DNA from: Streptomyces monashensis
GTDB lineage: Bacteria; Actinomycetota; Actinomycetes; Streptomycetales; Streptomycetaceae
Reading direction: 5' to 3'
DNA length: 64,000 nt
Assembly: GCF_001866665.1 (NCBI RefSeq)
Contig: NZ_MLYO01000053.1
Location: forward strand, 1 to 64,000
This document shows, piece after piece, positions 1-8,088 of this stretch (position 1 is its first letter; each line of letters begins with the position of its first letter). Below the pieces are notes generated by a model. That model was not told where the DNA came from, did not search any database, and was given only the letters and a program-made list of their open reading frames with translations. The translations under genes and the position numbers were made by a program.

Positions 1-3
1 GTT

Positions 4-135
4 TCACGAAAATCTTGCCAGGGCCACATTCCGGTGTACGCCGACAATCAGCACCACGATTGCCCGTCGCAGCCGGATCGGATCCTTCGAGGTCCGGCCG
101 ATCCGCTGCAGTCTCCGGCCCTCCTCCATGCTCAC
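4..135 (-). pseudogene. IS630-family transposase, N-terminal relic
   Basis: Reading leftward from a GTG at 135, the 43-residue frame starts VSMEEGRRLQRIGRTSKDP and continues IRLRRAIVVL. This matches the N-terminal helix-turn-helix region I know from Streptomyces IS630 transposases. After about residue 31 the similarity is lost and a stop follows at 4-6, so only the first quarter of the DNA-binding domain survives. It is too short for the 60-residue ORF cutoff and lies outside the IS630 copy to its right. Most likely the decayed end of an older insertion; the rest, if any, lies left of the window. Confidence 0.6.
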
Positions 136-312
136 TGGCCGGACAAACACTCCCGGACGACGCCCCACGCCACCTCCAAGATCAGACCCTGGGAGACAGC
201 CTGACGGGCAACCGGTAACGGATCAATTACCGGGTCGACCCTCCGAGCAGAGCCACTAGAACCAGGCGAACCGCCTGACTGCACACTCAAGCCTGGGACG
301 GCGTCTCCAAGG

Positions 313-356
313 CGGGAAACGATCACCTTCGAGACGGGAAGCGATCTTCACAAGGC
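313..356. repeat. Short direct repeat CGGGAARCGATC, two copies
   Basis: CGGGAAACGATC at 313-324 and CGGGAAGCGATC at 335-346 are spaced 22 bp apart, next to the left end of the IS630 element. They could be part of a former IS end or a protein-binding site. Nothing else supports a function. Confidence 0.35.
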
Positions 357-370
357 CGGGACGCCACAGC

Positions 371-1452
371 TCACCCTACTCGTGAACACCCCATGGTCAG
401 GCCGGTGGGTGGCAGACAGCCGTCGACCAGGTGGGGCCGGTACTGGATCTTCTTCAGCTTCCGCTTGATCACGCGGGTGAGGTGCGTGAGGTCGGCGGCG
501 GCGAAGTCGGCCAAGTGCCGCTTGAGAAGCGACCAGATTCCCTCGGCCGGGTTCAGCTCCGGTGCGTAGGAGGGCATCTGGAAGATCTGTAACCAGTTCT
601 TGTGTTCCTCGGCGAAGTCGGCCAGCTCCTTGACCAGGTGCACGTTCAGGTTGTCCCAGCACCACACCACCGGGGTGCCGAGCTGCAGGTGGGTCATGAC
701 GATCAGGTCGCGGTACTGGCGCCAGGAGAACGCCTTTGGCTCGCCCCGGCGCCCGTGCCAGATGTGCAGCTTGAAGAAGAACCGGGAGCGGTGTCCGGCG
801 CGGTAGCAGACCACGCCGGCGATGTTGACCCGTCCCCGGTTGCGGCCGCGCACCCGCACCACCGGTCGGGCTCCGCGCGGTGCCCAGGTGTGTCCCTTCG
901 GCGGCCTCAGCCCCTGACCTGCCTCGTCCTCGAAGCAGATGTGGGCGCCCAGGTCCGCCGCGGTCCTTTTACCTGCGGCCACACCTCGGCCTTCCACATC
1001 TCGATCGCCTCGTCGTCGCGTTCGATTGACCGCCGCAGGGGCACCTGCGCGGACCAGCCGTGCCGCCGCAACAGCTTCCACACGCCCTGGATCGTGTACC
1101 CGACGTGGAACATCCGCCCGATCAACAGCTTGACCCGCTTCAACGTCCACCCCTGGAACTCGTCGTCCCAGCCGTGCGCGAGCGGGCCCCGCTTCAACTC
1201 CCGCTCCAGCCGCTCCCATTGCCTGGGGCTCAGCCGTTCCACCGAGGCCGGCCCCTTCGAGCGCAGAGCGTCCGCACCGCCCTCCTCCCACTCCCGCCGC
1301 CAACGTCTCACCGACCGCGACGTCACCCGAAGCTCCCTCGCGACGGCCTCGGTCTTCTCACCACGAGCGAACCGCTCGGCCGCCTCAAGACGCACCCGCT
1401 CCCGCTTTTCCTGCCCCTTGGGCGTCAGCCCGCCCCCATGCGCATACCGCAT
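371..1452 (-). CDS. IS630-family transposase, two frames joined by a -1 shift
   Basis: The N-terminal part (1452 leftward, MRYAHGGGLTPKGQEK...) carries the helix-turn-helix and linker of IS630 transposases. Its frame runs into a stop at 907. The DDE domain continues in the -1 frame from about 970 (HICFEDEAGQG, then WCWDNLNVHL, then SYAPELNPAEGIW), so all three acidic catalytic positions are present. The frames meet at a run of four A on the coding strand (complement of 967-970), a plausible slip site. Either this is programmed frameshifting, which some IS families use to make transposase, or a one-base error has inactivated it. Joined length is about 360 residues, normal for the family. Confidence 0.75.
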
Positions 1453-1520
1453 GACGACGTCGTACCGCGGCCATCAAGAACCGTCACGGCCCATGGGACT
1501 CCGCGAGTTCAACCTGAGTA
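377..1520 (-). mobile_element. IS630-family insertion sequence
   Basis: The unit holds a transposase read leftward. Its ends are imperfect inverted repeats: TACTCGTGAACAC at the left (from 377) and GAGTTCAACCTGAGTA at the right (ending 1520), which can be aligned with a 2-3 base gap. Both ends carry TA, the target IS630 elements use and duplicate. The element interrupts an IS256-type transposase whose homology stops right at the right end. The transposase stop codon (371-373) falls just outside the left end as drawn, so the left boundary is uncertain by about 10 bases. Confidence 0.6.
1502..1520. repeat. 19-bp repeat CGCGAGTTCAACCTGAGTA, copy 1
   Basis: This sequence is the right terminus of the IS630 element. 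An identical copy in the same orientation lies at 1911-1929, on the other side of the IS256 fragment. Confidence 0.7.
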
Positions 1521-1825
1521 TCTCCACCGGCCCGACGTCGGTCAGCACCGTCTTGGAGCGTTTGCCATTGCGCGAGTTGCCGCCGTTCTTGCCGGCTGGA
1601 TAGTGTTTGTCATAGCCGAGGTGGTCGGTGATCTCGCCCTCCAGGGCGGACTCCAGCAGCCGCTTGGTCAGCTGCTGCAGCAGCCCGCCCTCGCCGGTCA
1701 GCTGTAGACCCTCGGCCTGGGCCCGGGTGCACCAGCTCGTCGATCGACTTGTCGTCCACGGCCTTCGCCGACACCGCTTCTGCCGACTCGACAGACGTCG
1801 GCGCGGACACGTTCTCACTGGTCAT
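1521..1825 (-). pseudogene. IS256-family transposase, N-terminal fragment
   Basis: Reading leftward from ATG at 1825: MTSENVSAPTSVESAEAV and on to DELV, then a frame change near 1730, then GGLLQQLTKRLLESALEGE, DHLGYDKHYPAG, NSRNGKRSKTVLTDVGPVEI. This is the start of an IS256-type transposase. Homology ends at VGPVEI, exactly where the IS630 right end begins, and the catalytic domain is missing. It is broken twice, by a frameshift and by truncation. Confidence 0.75.
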
Positions 1826-1910
1826 CAATGCATCTTCCATGACCGGGAGTTACACCGAACGTCTTACAGTCCCTGATCACGGACCCGGACGCGATCAGAC
1901 CACCGGACAT

Positions 1911-1929
1911 CGCGAGTTCAACCTGAGTA
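1911..1929. repeat. 19-bp repeat CGCGAGTTCAACCTGAGTA, copy 2
   Basis: Identical to 1502-1520 and in the same orientation. It marks the right border of the insertion-sequence debris, 75 bases before the P450 gene ends. It may be the end of a second, otherwise lost IS630 copy. Confidence 0.7.
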
Positions 1930-1964
1930 ATTGATGGCTCGGTTGCGAAGGAATGGCTTGGTGT

Positions 1965-2008
1965 ACTGATGCGATGAAGGGGGTGGGAGCCCCCCTCATC
2001 GGATCAGT
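1965..2008 (-). terminator. Hairpin terminator of the P450 operon
   Basis: Two 19-base arms pair with three mismatches around a short loop (core GATGAAGGGGG / CCCCCCTCATC). The hairpin overlaps the P450 stop codon, at the end of a four-gene leftward operon. There is no clear U tract, as is common in Streptomyces. Confidence 0.65.
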
Positions 2009-3206
2009 AAGTCACCACAGGGAGGCTGCGCAGTCCCCGTTTGTGAAACGTCGGCAACCACTCCAACTCGTCAGGGTCTACCGCCAGTTCAAGCACACGG
2101 AACCGTTCCAGGAGGGACCGTACGGCGATTTCCGCTTCCATCCGTGCGAGCGGGGCGCCAATGCAGTAGTGCACTCCGTAGCCGAACGCCAGGTGAGTTG
2201 GTGCACGGCCTGGGTTGAACACGTCGGGAGACGCGAACTCTCGCCCGTCCCGGTTCGCCGAAGCGATGGAGACCCACACTCGACTGCCAGCGGGGATGAG
2301 AGCGTTCCCGATGCTGACATCTTCGAGGGCAAAGCGGCGCACTGCCAGTGCGAAAGGAGGGTTCCAGCGCAGCGTCTCCTCGACTACCGACCGTATCGGG
2401 ATGGCGCCACCTCGGACTGCCGTGAGGAGTCGGGGGTGCAGCAGCAGGCTCAGTGCTGTGTTGCCGATGAGATGTACGGCGTTGTCATAGCCGGCGAACA
2501 GAGTGAGGAACGCCAGGGAGACGAGTTCAGGCTCGGTGAGTACGTCGTGGTCGTCGCGTGCCTGGACGAGGGCAGACAGAAGGTCCTCGGTTGGACTGTT
2601 TCGTTTGTCCTCGATGACCCTTTTGAGGAATTGCTGCATCTGCCTCATCGCAGTGCGTGACTCCGTTGCCGCTCCCGGCGCTGGTGAGAATAGTGTGTCG
2701 GTCCAGGCCCGAAAGTCGCGCCTCGCTGTCTCCGGGATGCCGAGGAGTTCGCAGATGACGCCCATCGGCAGTGGGACGGCCAGGGCGTGGACGAGGTCTA
2801 GGCGAGGGCCGGTCATGGTGGTGAGGAGTTCGTCGGTCAGCTTCTGGATGCGCATGCGCAGGCCCTCGACGCGACGGGGAGTGAATGCCTTGGCGACGAG
2901 TCGGCGCAGGCGAGTGTGGTCGGGTGGATCCATGTTGAGCAGGTGAGCGTCGAGCTCGGGGGGCATGGAGGATCTGTACTCGCCGCTGGTCTCGGCGTTT
3001 GCCTTGTTCAGGGAGAGCCGGGGGTCTGCCAGAGCCGCACGGGCCTCGGCGTACCGGGTGATCAGCCACACGGGTTCGCCGTCGGGAGTGGTGGTGCGGT
3101 GGACCGGGGCGGTTTCGCGGAGCTGGGCGTAGGCGCCATGTGGGTCGGCGAGGAGTGCTTCACTGAGCAGTGACGAGACGCTGGCGGTCCGTTCTGTGCT
3201 GCTCAT
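2004..3206 (-). CDS. Cytochrome P450
   Basis: A 400-residue soluble bacterial P450 (haem monooxygenase). The haem loop FGYGVHYCIG has its Cys ligand at residue 348, the K-helix ExxR is EETLR (277-280), and the substrate-entry motif HLLNMDPPDHTRLR is at 88-101. In the I-helix the usual acid-Thr pair reads AGYDN (238-242): the acid is kept but Thr is replaced by Asn, so oxygen activation may use water or substrate. It overlaps the upstream membrane-protein gene by 4 bases and is the last gene of a leftward operon behind an XRE regulator and an ImmA-like peptidase. Substrate and redox partners are unknown; no ferredoxin is adjacent. Confidence 0.93.
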   Translation of the reverse strand: MSSTERTASVSSLLSEALLADPHGAYAQLRETAPVHRTTTPDGEPVWLITRYAEARAALADPRLSLNKANAETSGEYRSSMPPELDAHLLNMDPPDHTRLRRLVAKAFTPRRVEGLRMRIQKLTDELLTTMTGPRLDLVHALAVPLPMGVICELLGIPETARRDFRAWTDTLFSPAPGAATESRTAMRQMQQFLKRVIEDKRNSPTEDLLSALVQARDDHDVLTEPELVSLAFLTLFAGYDNAVHLIGNTALSLLLHPRLLTAVRGGAIPIRSVVEETLRWNPPFALAVRRFALEDVSIGNALIPAGSRVWVSIASANRDGREFASPDVFNPGRAPTHLAFGYGVHYCIGAPLARMEAEIAVRSLLERFRVLELAVDPDELEWLPTFHKRGLRSLPVVTY

Positions 3207-4426
3207 GCGTCTGTTTTCGCCGATAGGAGCCGCTTGAGAACGGCGGGGATGACGGCGGAGGTGTTGAAGGCGTCGGCGACCCGAGTCAGACGAGCACCTT
3301 CCTTGTTGAGGTCGCCGTTGGCGGCATCGTCGAAGTCTGTGCCGTTTCCCCCTGACGCCTCGTGGCCGGTGGACCGAGCCTGAAGGGCTGCTGCGATGTG
3401 CGCGGCTTCTGCGACGGCATCCGCCTCGTCACCGGTGATGTTCTGGTTCGCCGCTACTTCTCGTGTCATGCGGCTGATTTCCGGGTCATAGTGGGGACGA
3501 AGTCTCATTTCGCCGTCGAGTATCTCGATCACCTGGCGACTGAGGAAGAACCGGAGGTCGCGAGCCAGTTCCCTGCGGGAGGCTGGCGGGGCGACGAGGA
3601 CGACTTCGGGGAAGGCACGGGTGATCGCCTGCCAAAGGGGGTAGCGGCGGTGGAAGGTGCGGTAGTCGGACATCCATGCCATGGCCCTGCCGAGGCCGAC
3701 GCCCCAGGCGGGCATGGTGAACCCTACGGCGAAGAGTGCCGCCGAGATGCTGGCGAACATGGGGGCGACAACGGAGTTGACGAAGCCGAGTGGGGAGATG
3801 CCGAGCTTGTCCCAGATAAGGGAGATGACCTTGGGCAGGCAGTAGCCCAAGCCGGTGACTGCTCCCACGGTGACGATGCGCAGGCCGCGGCGCAGCCACG
3901 GCTGGCCGACGATCTTGGAGTAGCGCCAGCAGAGCCGGATCAGGCCGATCATGCTGACCGTGAACAGGGTCTGGTGGACGAGGAGGAACTCCCAGATGTA
4001 CGCGGTCTTGGCATAGTGAACGTCGAAGTCAAGGGCGTGCGACGCGTCGGTGGCGCCCCCAAGAAAGAACAGCACCCAGTTCGTGGTGACCGTGGCGATG
4101 GCGTATCCGAGGATCAGCCGGTGACGGAGCCGGACCTTCGACTGCGCAGACGACCAGCTGACGAGGAGGGCCAGGAAGGAGGTGAGGCAGACCTCCACGG
4201 TGGTGTAGATGATCAGCGAAGTGATGTTGGGCGTGCCGAACAGGGCATCGACACGTACGTACACCGCGGGGGTGGCGAAGCCGAACGGTGCGGCGAACGT
4301 GGCGATCGCCAGGCAAAGCCGCTGCAACTCCTTGTTGCGCCAGTCGCGGGCCAGGTCCCTCAGTTTGAAGGCGAATGCGCTCCAAGTGATCAAGGAGAGC
4401 ATCCCGTAGACGACGTTGAATAACAC
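3203..4426 (-). CDS. Multi-TM protein of the MAB_1171c type
   Basis: 407 residues. The N-terminal ~250 hold about seven hydrophobic segments with short loops. The C-terminal ~150 are soluble, starting with RAMAWMSDYRTFHRRYPLWQ, which I associate with actinobacterial proteins named 'MAB_1171c family putative transporter'. The transport function is only a family label; a sensor or signalling role is equally possible. It starts 4 bases after the ImmA-like gene stops and overlaps the P450 by 4 bases, so translation is probably coupled. This gene family often sits beside XRE/ImmA pairs and P450s in Streptomyces (recalled, not checked). Confidence 0.75.
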   Translation of the reverse strand: MLFNVVYGMLSLITWSAFAFKLRDLARDWRNKELQRLCLAIATFAAPFGFATPAVYVRVDALFGTPNITSLIIYTTVEVCLTSFLALLVSWSSAQSKVRLRHRLILGYAIATVTTNWVLFFLGGATDASHALDFDVHYAKTAYIWEFLLVHQTLFTVSMIGLIRLCWRYSKIVGQPWLRRGLRIVTVGAVTGLGYCLPKVISLIWDKLGISPLGFVNSVVAPMFASISAALFAVGFTMPAWGVGLGRAMAWMSDYRTFHRRYPLWQAITRAFPEVVLVAPPASRRELARDLRFFLSRQVIEILDGEMRLRPHYDPEISRMTREVAANQNITGDEADAVAEAAHIAAALQARSTGHEASGGNGTDFDDAANGDLNKEGARLTRVADAFNTSAVIPAVLKRLLSAKTDA

Positions 4427-4430
4427 TCGG

Positions 4431-4964
4431 CTATGTCCTTGGTGTGGAACTGCGCCCCAGAGCGCGCTCGAGGTGACTGACGAGGTTGACCACGTCCTCC
4501 GAAAGACTTGTCGTCGGCCGGGGAGCGGCGTTGGTGGCCTGCAGGGGGATCAGCGAGGCAACAAGCTCGGCAGCCTTCTCCTCGCTCCGGTCGTAGCAGG
4601 TGCGCCCGAGGACGGTGCGCACGAGCGCAGGGTCGATGTTGGGCAGAAGGAGTCGGGAGACCTCTTCCTCCTCTGCCGGGGTGGACTCGTGCTCGCAGAG
4701 CATGTGGCCGATCTCGTGGAGGACGATGTGGCCTTGGTGCGCCTTTCTGGCCTCCGCCTGGTAGATGACGTAGTCCACGTCGGGGGTGGCGACCCACATG
4801 CCGCACAGGCCTCGGTCGGCGGGTAGCGGCATCGGCACGAGCGAGATGGGCCGTCCGCGGCGTTCCTCTATCTGGTCAACGAGGGCATTGATGTTGAACG
4901 GCTCGGGGATGTCGAGTTGCCCGACCAGATCGGCGCAGTAGCGACGCAGCTCCCTGTCGTTCAT
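4431..4964 (-). CDS. ImmA/IrrE-like metallopeptidase
   Basis: The start is taken at the ATG at 4964 (MNDRELRRYCADLV), which has a purine-rich GGAGCGGGG just upstream; a longer reading from 5009 would lack a good site. Of 177 residues, the zinc motif HEIGHMLCEH (around 98-107) has the HExxH core. Flanking sequence resembles ImmA/IrrE domains, which cleave or partner with XRE repressors in mobile elements and in stress responses. The nearest XRE gene lies directly upstream in the same operon, so it is the obvious partner. No N-terminal HTH is fused here. Confidence 0.8.
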   Translation of the reverse strand: MNDRELRRYCADLVGQLDIPEPFNINALVDQIEERRGRPISLVPMPLPADRGLCGMWVATPDVDYVIYQAEARKAHQGHIVLHEIGHMLCEHESTPAEEEEVSRLLLPNIDPALVRTVLGRTCYDRSEEKAAELVASLIPLQATNAAPRPTTSLSEDVVNLVSHLERALGRSSTPRT

Positions 4965-5138
4965 CCCCGCTCCCCCCGGGTCGGCCCACTGCCACTGGAC
5001 AAAGACCACTTTCGTGCTCCCCCCTCACCACCACCGCGGCGCCTGCCTCGCTCGGCAGCGGCGGAAGGTCGCATGGACCGCCGGACCCAAACCAGTTGGC
5101 TGCAGTGGAGCACCTTCGTATACCGCCCTACCAGCAGC

Positions 5139-6125
5139 TCACATCCGTTGCCTCTTACTTGCCCGCTGCAGGTGCTGGATCACGGGGACGAGGGCAGCAA
5201 GCGCCTCCTCGTCCAGGTCGGCAACTGCCCGTAGAGCGATCTGGCGGGGGCCGATGCCCTGGGACTTCAGTGTCTCCACCAGGTTGAGATCCGCGGAGAC
5301 CTGAGAAGCTACTTCGTCGTTGACGAAGTAACCGACGGGTACGCCGAAGAAGGTGGCGAGCGCATCGAGTTGCTCAGGACTCGGCGAAGTCCAGGTGCCG
5401 TGTCGTAGCTGCTCGACTTGTGCTGCTGCGATCTTGACCCCGTGCGCAGTGATTGTCTCGGCAACCTCGTGCGAGGTGTACGTTCCACGCCCCCTCGGGT
5501 GCATGACGGCGAAAAGGCGGTTCAGTCTCGCCGAGAGCTCCGGGACGGCGGACGGCGGCTGTGCAGGCCTCGGCGGGTTCTCGACGTCCGCCTCCCGGGG
5601 TGGGGACACCGCCACTTCGCGCTCTGCCGGCGAAGTGGCCGAACCATCGACCTCCGGCCCCCCTGACGTCTCCTGCAGCGCGGCCAACATGAGCAGCAGT
5701 ACACGGTTGAGGGCCTCAGCAGCCGGCGCGGTGAAGAACGCCTCGCCCCCCTCGACTCCGAAGAATCCCACCAGGCCGTGCAGCAGTTCAACACTGGGTA
5801 CTTTGTCGCCGGAGCACACCTGGCGTGCCCAGAAAGAGGAAACACCCAGCTGTCGGGAAATACTGCCAGCCAGGTCTGACATGGGCTTTCCGGTGCGCGC
5901 CAAGTATGCATCAGCGAGGACCTTGATACGGGCGCTGACCCGGGCGGCCACGGTGTCAGACGGAATCTGGCCGCCTCCGAGCAGGACGGCGACGGTGTCT
6001 TCGGGCAGCGCCGCCTTGGCTGCCAACTCCCTGATGTCGAGCACTTGCGATCGATTCATGCCCCGTTCTTTGAGCAGTGCCTCGAGACGCGCAAGCGTCA
6101 TCGGCAGCGGTGAGGCAGAGCCCAC
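5139..6125 (-). CDS. XRE-family regulator with two HTH regions
   Basis: 328 residues from a GTG at 6125 with GGGAG seven bases upstream; an internal ATG at 6101 lacks a ribosome site. An HTH-like region lies near residues 20-120 and a clearer Cro/C1-type domain near 215-275 (TYTSHEVAETITAHGVK, then WTSPSPEQLDALATFFGVP). A proline- and acid-rich linker (about 155-195) separates them. It heads the leftward operon with the ImmA-like peptidase, membrane protein and P450. Repeated CAACGATC-type motifs in the 530-base gap upstream are candidate operators. Likely controls its own operon and possibly the divergent small gene. Confidence 0.8.
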   Translation of the reverse strand: MGSASPLPMTLARLEALLKERGMNRSQVLDIRELAAKAALPEDTVAVLLGGGQIPSDTVAARVSARIKVLADAYLARTGKPMSDLAGSISRQLGVSSFWARQVCSGDKVPSVELLHGLVGFFGVEGGEAFFTAPAAEALNRVLLLMLAALQETSGGPEVDGSATSPAEREVAVSPPREADVENPPRPAQPPSAVPELSARLNRLFAVMHPRGRGTYTSHEVAETITAHGVKIAAAQVEQLRHGTWTSPSPEQLDALATFFGVPVGYFVNDEVASQVSADLNLVETLKSQGIGPRQIALRAVADLDEEALAALVPVIQHLQRASKRQRM

Positions 6126-6199
6126 TGAGACACTCCCAGGCTACGGGTGGATTAGGTTGGTCTGCGCATGGCACCCTACAGTGCCCCTGGTCGCAGGCT

Positions 6200-6230
6200 C
6201 AACGATCATTTATCGCCGAAAAAGAGATCG
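6200..6230. promoter_or_regulatory. Operator-like motif, copy 1
   Basis: CAACGATCATTTATCGCCG followed by an A-rich run and GATCG. It resembles the copy at 6512-6541 and, on the other strand, 6619-6643. It lies just upstream of the XRE gene. Confidence 0.45.
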
Positions 6231-6511
6231 CTGCGCATCGGTCCGCTCGTGCTGGCAGAACGTTGCGAGGCAGTGCGTTGCTACTCGACATCTGTCATGG
6301 CCGGCGCTGTTGGTGCAGCTCCGCAAATGCGGCACGCTGTCACCCCTGTTGCGGGGGCCGTTGGTGCGGCCCGTGACCTGCCCTACGAGGTGCCGGATGG
6401 CCGTAGAGGGGGCGTGGGTGAGTCCGCCACGTCAGGTAGCACCTGCAGCGCCGCGCTGTCTGGTCTAACGCCAGGTGTGCAAGACCAGCAGATGGGGTCC
6501 ACTGCATCCTT

Positions 6512-6541
6512 CAACGATCCTTTAGCCGAAAACGATCGTTG
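6512..6541. promoter_or_regulatory. Operator-like motif, copy 2, palindromic
   Basis: CAACGATCCTTTAGCCGAAA then ACGATCGTTG. The outer arms CAACGATC/GATCGTTG form an 8-bp inverted repeat, and AACGATCGTT (6531-6540) is itself a perfect palindrome. Sits between the divergent XRE gene and the gene at 6660. Confidence 0.5.
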
Positions 6542-6618
6542 ACATTGCTTATGGGACCTAGCACGATCCTGGCGAGTCGAGCCGTGTCCGATGGGCAACT
6601 TCCTGTGACGGACACGCC

Positions 6619-6643
6619 ATGATCGTTCGCTTTTCAATCGTTG
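6619..6643 (-). promoter_or_regulatory. Operator-like motif, copy 3, inverted
   Basis: On the minus strand it reads CAACGATTGAAAAGCGAACG then ATC, sharing CAACGAT, GAAAA and CGATC blocks with the other copies. It ends about 17 bases before the start of the gene at 6660, a position where binding would block expression. Confidence 0.45.
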
Positions 6644-6659
6644 AATCGGAGACGTGTAT

Positions 6660-6980
6660 ATGCATGCGCCAACTGTGCGGACGGCGCTCCAACTGGCTGA
6701 GGACGACTTCACCAAAGCGGATGTGGCCGAATTTCATCGCTTGATGGCGGAGATGGTCGTGGTGTGCAAGGCGATCGGGGAGCTGTACAAGCCTGGCAGC
6801 GAATGGGCCCCTACCGCCTCTGGTCTCCTTGACCAGTTCGAGGAATCCATCCAGGTCACCGCTGATATTTCTCGGCAGCTAAACAAGACGCGCAGGGGTA
6901 TCCGGAGAATTACCGACAGGGCCCGTACACGCAGGGACAGCGGTCATGGCGGCCGCTGCGGGCATACGTGGTGGCCCTAG
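6660..6980 (+). CDS. Small protein of unknown function, divergent from the XRE regulator
   Basis: Start chosen at ATG 6660 (MHAPTVRTALQLAEDDFT), with GGAGA at 6648-6652, in preference to the in-frame GTG at 6654. 106 residues, largely helical, with a basic tail. No signal peptide or membrane segment. The region up to about residue 80 (KADVAEFHRLMAEMVVVCKA...) looks like a helical bundle. I do not recognise a family. The operator-like motifs upstream suggest it is controlled together with the XRE/P450 operon. Confidence 0.65.
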   Translation: MHAPTVRTALQLAEDDFTKADVAEFHRLMAEMVVVCKAIGELYKPGSEWAPTASGLLDQFEESIQVTADISRQLNKTRRGIRRITDRARTRRDSGHGGRCGHTWWP

Positions 6981-7222
6981 GGAGGCAGTGCCTCGGCACG
7001 GCTGGCCCTGCAAGCCCCATGCCTGGATCTGCCTGGCAGTACTTCGTCCTTGGCCCGGTACCTGCCCCGCCGCCGCTGCCAGAGCCAGAATCTGTCAAGT
7101 CGATGCCCGAACGTCACGCCGACTGACCTCCGGCGGACGCGTGGTGCGGCAACACTTCGACGACTCTTCGAGTCTGTGCCGCACTGGTGCACTGAAGGAA
7201 AGCACAAGGGGGAAACGCTCTG

Positions 7223-7732
7223 ATGACATCCGTACCACATCCGCCCGCGTCCAGTGCCGATCCACTTGGCAAGGACAGTAGAGCCGGCGCCGCACCAGGT
7301 TACGGGTCGGCGCTCTACACCCGGATAGGACGCAAGCTCAAGAAGGAGATCGTGTCCGGTGTGTATGCACAGGGGGCGTACCTGCCTTCGTCGGGCGAAC
7401 TCGGAAAGTTGTACGGCGCGAACAAGAACACCGTCCTCCGGGCACTTCGGATGCTGCGCGCCGAAGGGTTGATCGACTTCGGCCGGGGCCGTGGCGCGGT
7501 CGTGGTGCACTCGGCGCACAAAGTGGGCCTCGCGGAGATATCGGAGCAGCTCCGTCACGTCGTGAACCTTGCCGACGTCTCCGGGATTTCGCGGGCTGCT
7601 GTCGTGGCTGCAATACAGCGGATTCCGCCATCGCAACGCCCGCGCACCACTGGGGCCTTGCCCGCCGCGGCGGCCCGACGTGGGGGATCGGACCGCACAG
7701 CGTTCAGGCCGCACGGGCGTGGTGCCGCGTGA
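7223..7732 (+). CDS. GntR-family transcriptional regulator
   Basis: 169 residues; start ATG 7223 with AAGGGGG upstream. The winged helix spans about residues 30-97 (YTRIGRKLKKEIVSGVYAQG, LPSSGELGKLYGANKNTVLR). After it there is only ~70 residues with no recognisable UTRA or FCD ligand domain, so this is a short or C-terminally reduced GntR protein. Two AAGGAAGCTA-containing direct repeats lie immediately downstream, before the small secreted protein gene, and are candidate binding sites. Confidence 0.8.
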   Translation: MTSVPHPPASSADPLGKDSRAGAAPGYGSALYTRIGRKLKKEIVSGVYAQGAYLPSSGELGKLYGANKNTVLRALRMLRAEGLIDFGRGRGAVVVHSAHKVGLAEISEQLRHVVNLADVSGISRAAVVAAIQRIPPSQRPRTTGALPAAAARRGGSDRTAFRPHGRGAA

Positions 7733-7750
7733 CGGCGGCACCACCGAGAC

Positions 7751-7799
7751 AGTGGCAAGGAAGCTAATACGCAGGGTCACAATAGTGCCAAGGAAGCTA
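7751..7799. promoter_or_regulatory. Paired direct repeat AGTGSCAAGGAAGCTA
   Basis: AGTGGCAAGGAAGCTA (7751-7766) and AGTGCCAAGGAAGCTA (7784-7799) differ at one base and are exactly 33 bp apart, about three helical turns. They lie between the GntR gene and the promoter-like sequence of the small secreted protein gene. A two-site operator is a reasonable reading. Confidence 0.5.
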
Positions 7800-7932
7800 T
7801 CTCTCCTGGCCGATGACCCCTTCGTCCGCGATGACTCGGAGCAAGGGCAAAAGACCAGGCAGCGCCGTAGCCCGAGGGGCGGTTGATGTAATCTCCGTGG
7901 CGACCACGCAGCGTACAGGAATCATTCTTTCA

Positions 7933-7962
7933 TTGATCGTGTCATTCACCCGCGCCTAGATT
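7933..7962 (+). promoter_or_regulatory. Possible promoter of the secreted-peptide gene
   Basis: TTGATC (7933-7938) and TAGATT (7957-7962), 18 bases apart, fit a vegetative-type -35/-10 pair. They lie about 125 bases before the start at 8089. The stretch 7733-8088 otherwise holds no gene. Confidence 0.4.
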
Positions 7963-8088
7963 CACTGGCGGGCGCCGCGACCGGCATGACCGAGGCAAGT
8001 GGGCAAGACCGGATCGCGGTCTGACCGACCATTTCCGGAACGCTTAATTCCGGAGCACACCCACAACAAACGAGGGGAACACATCGTG

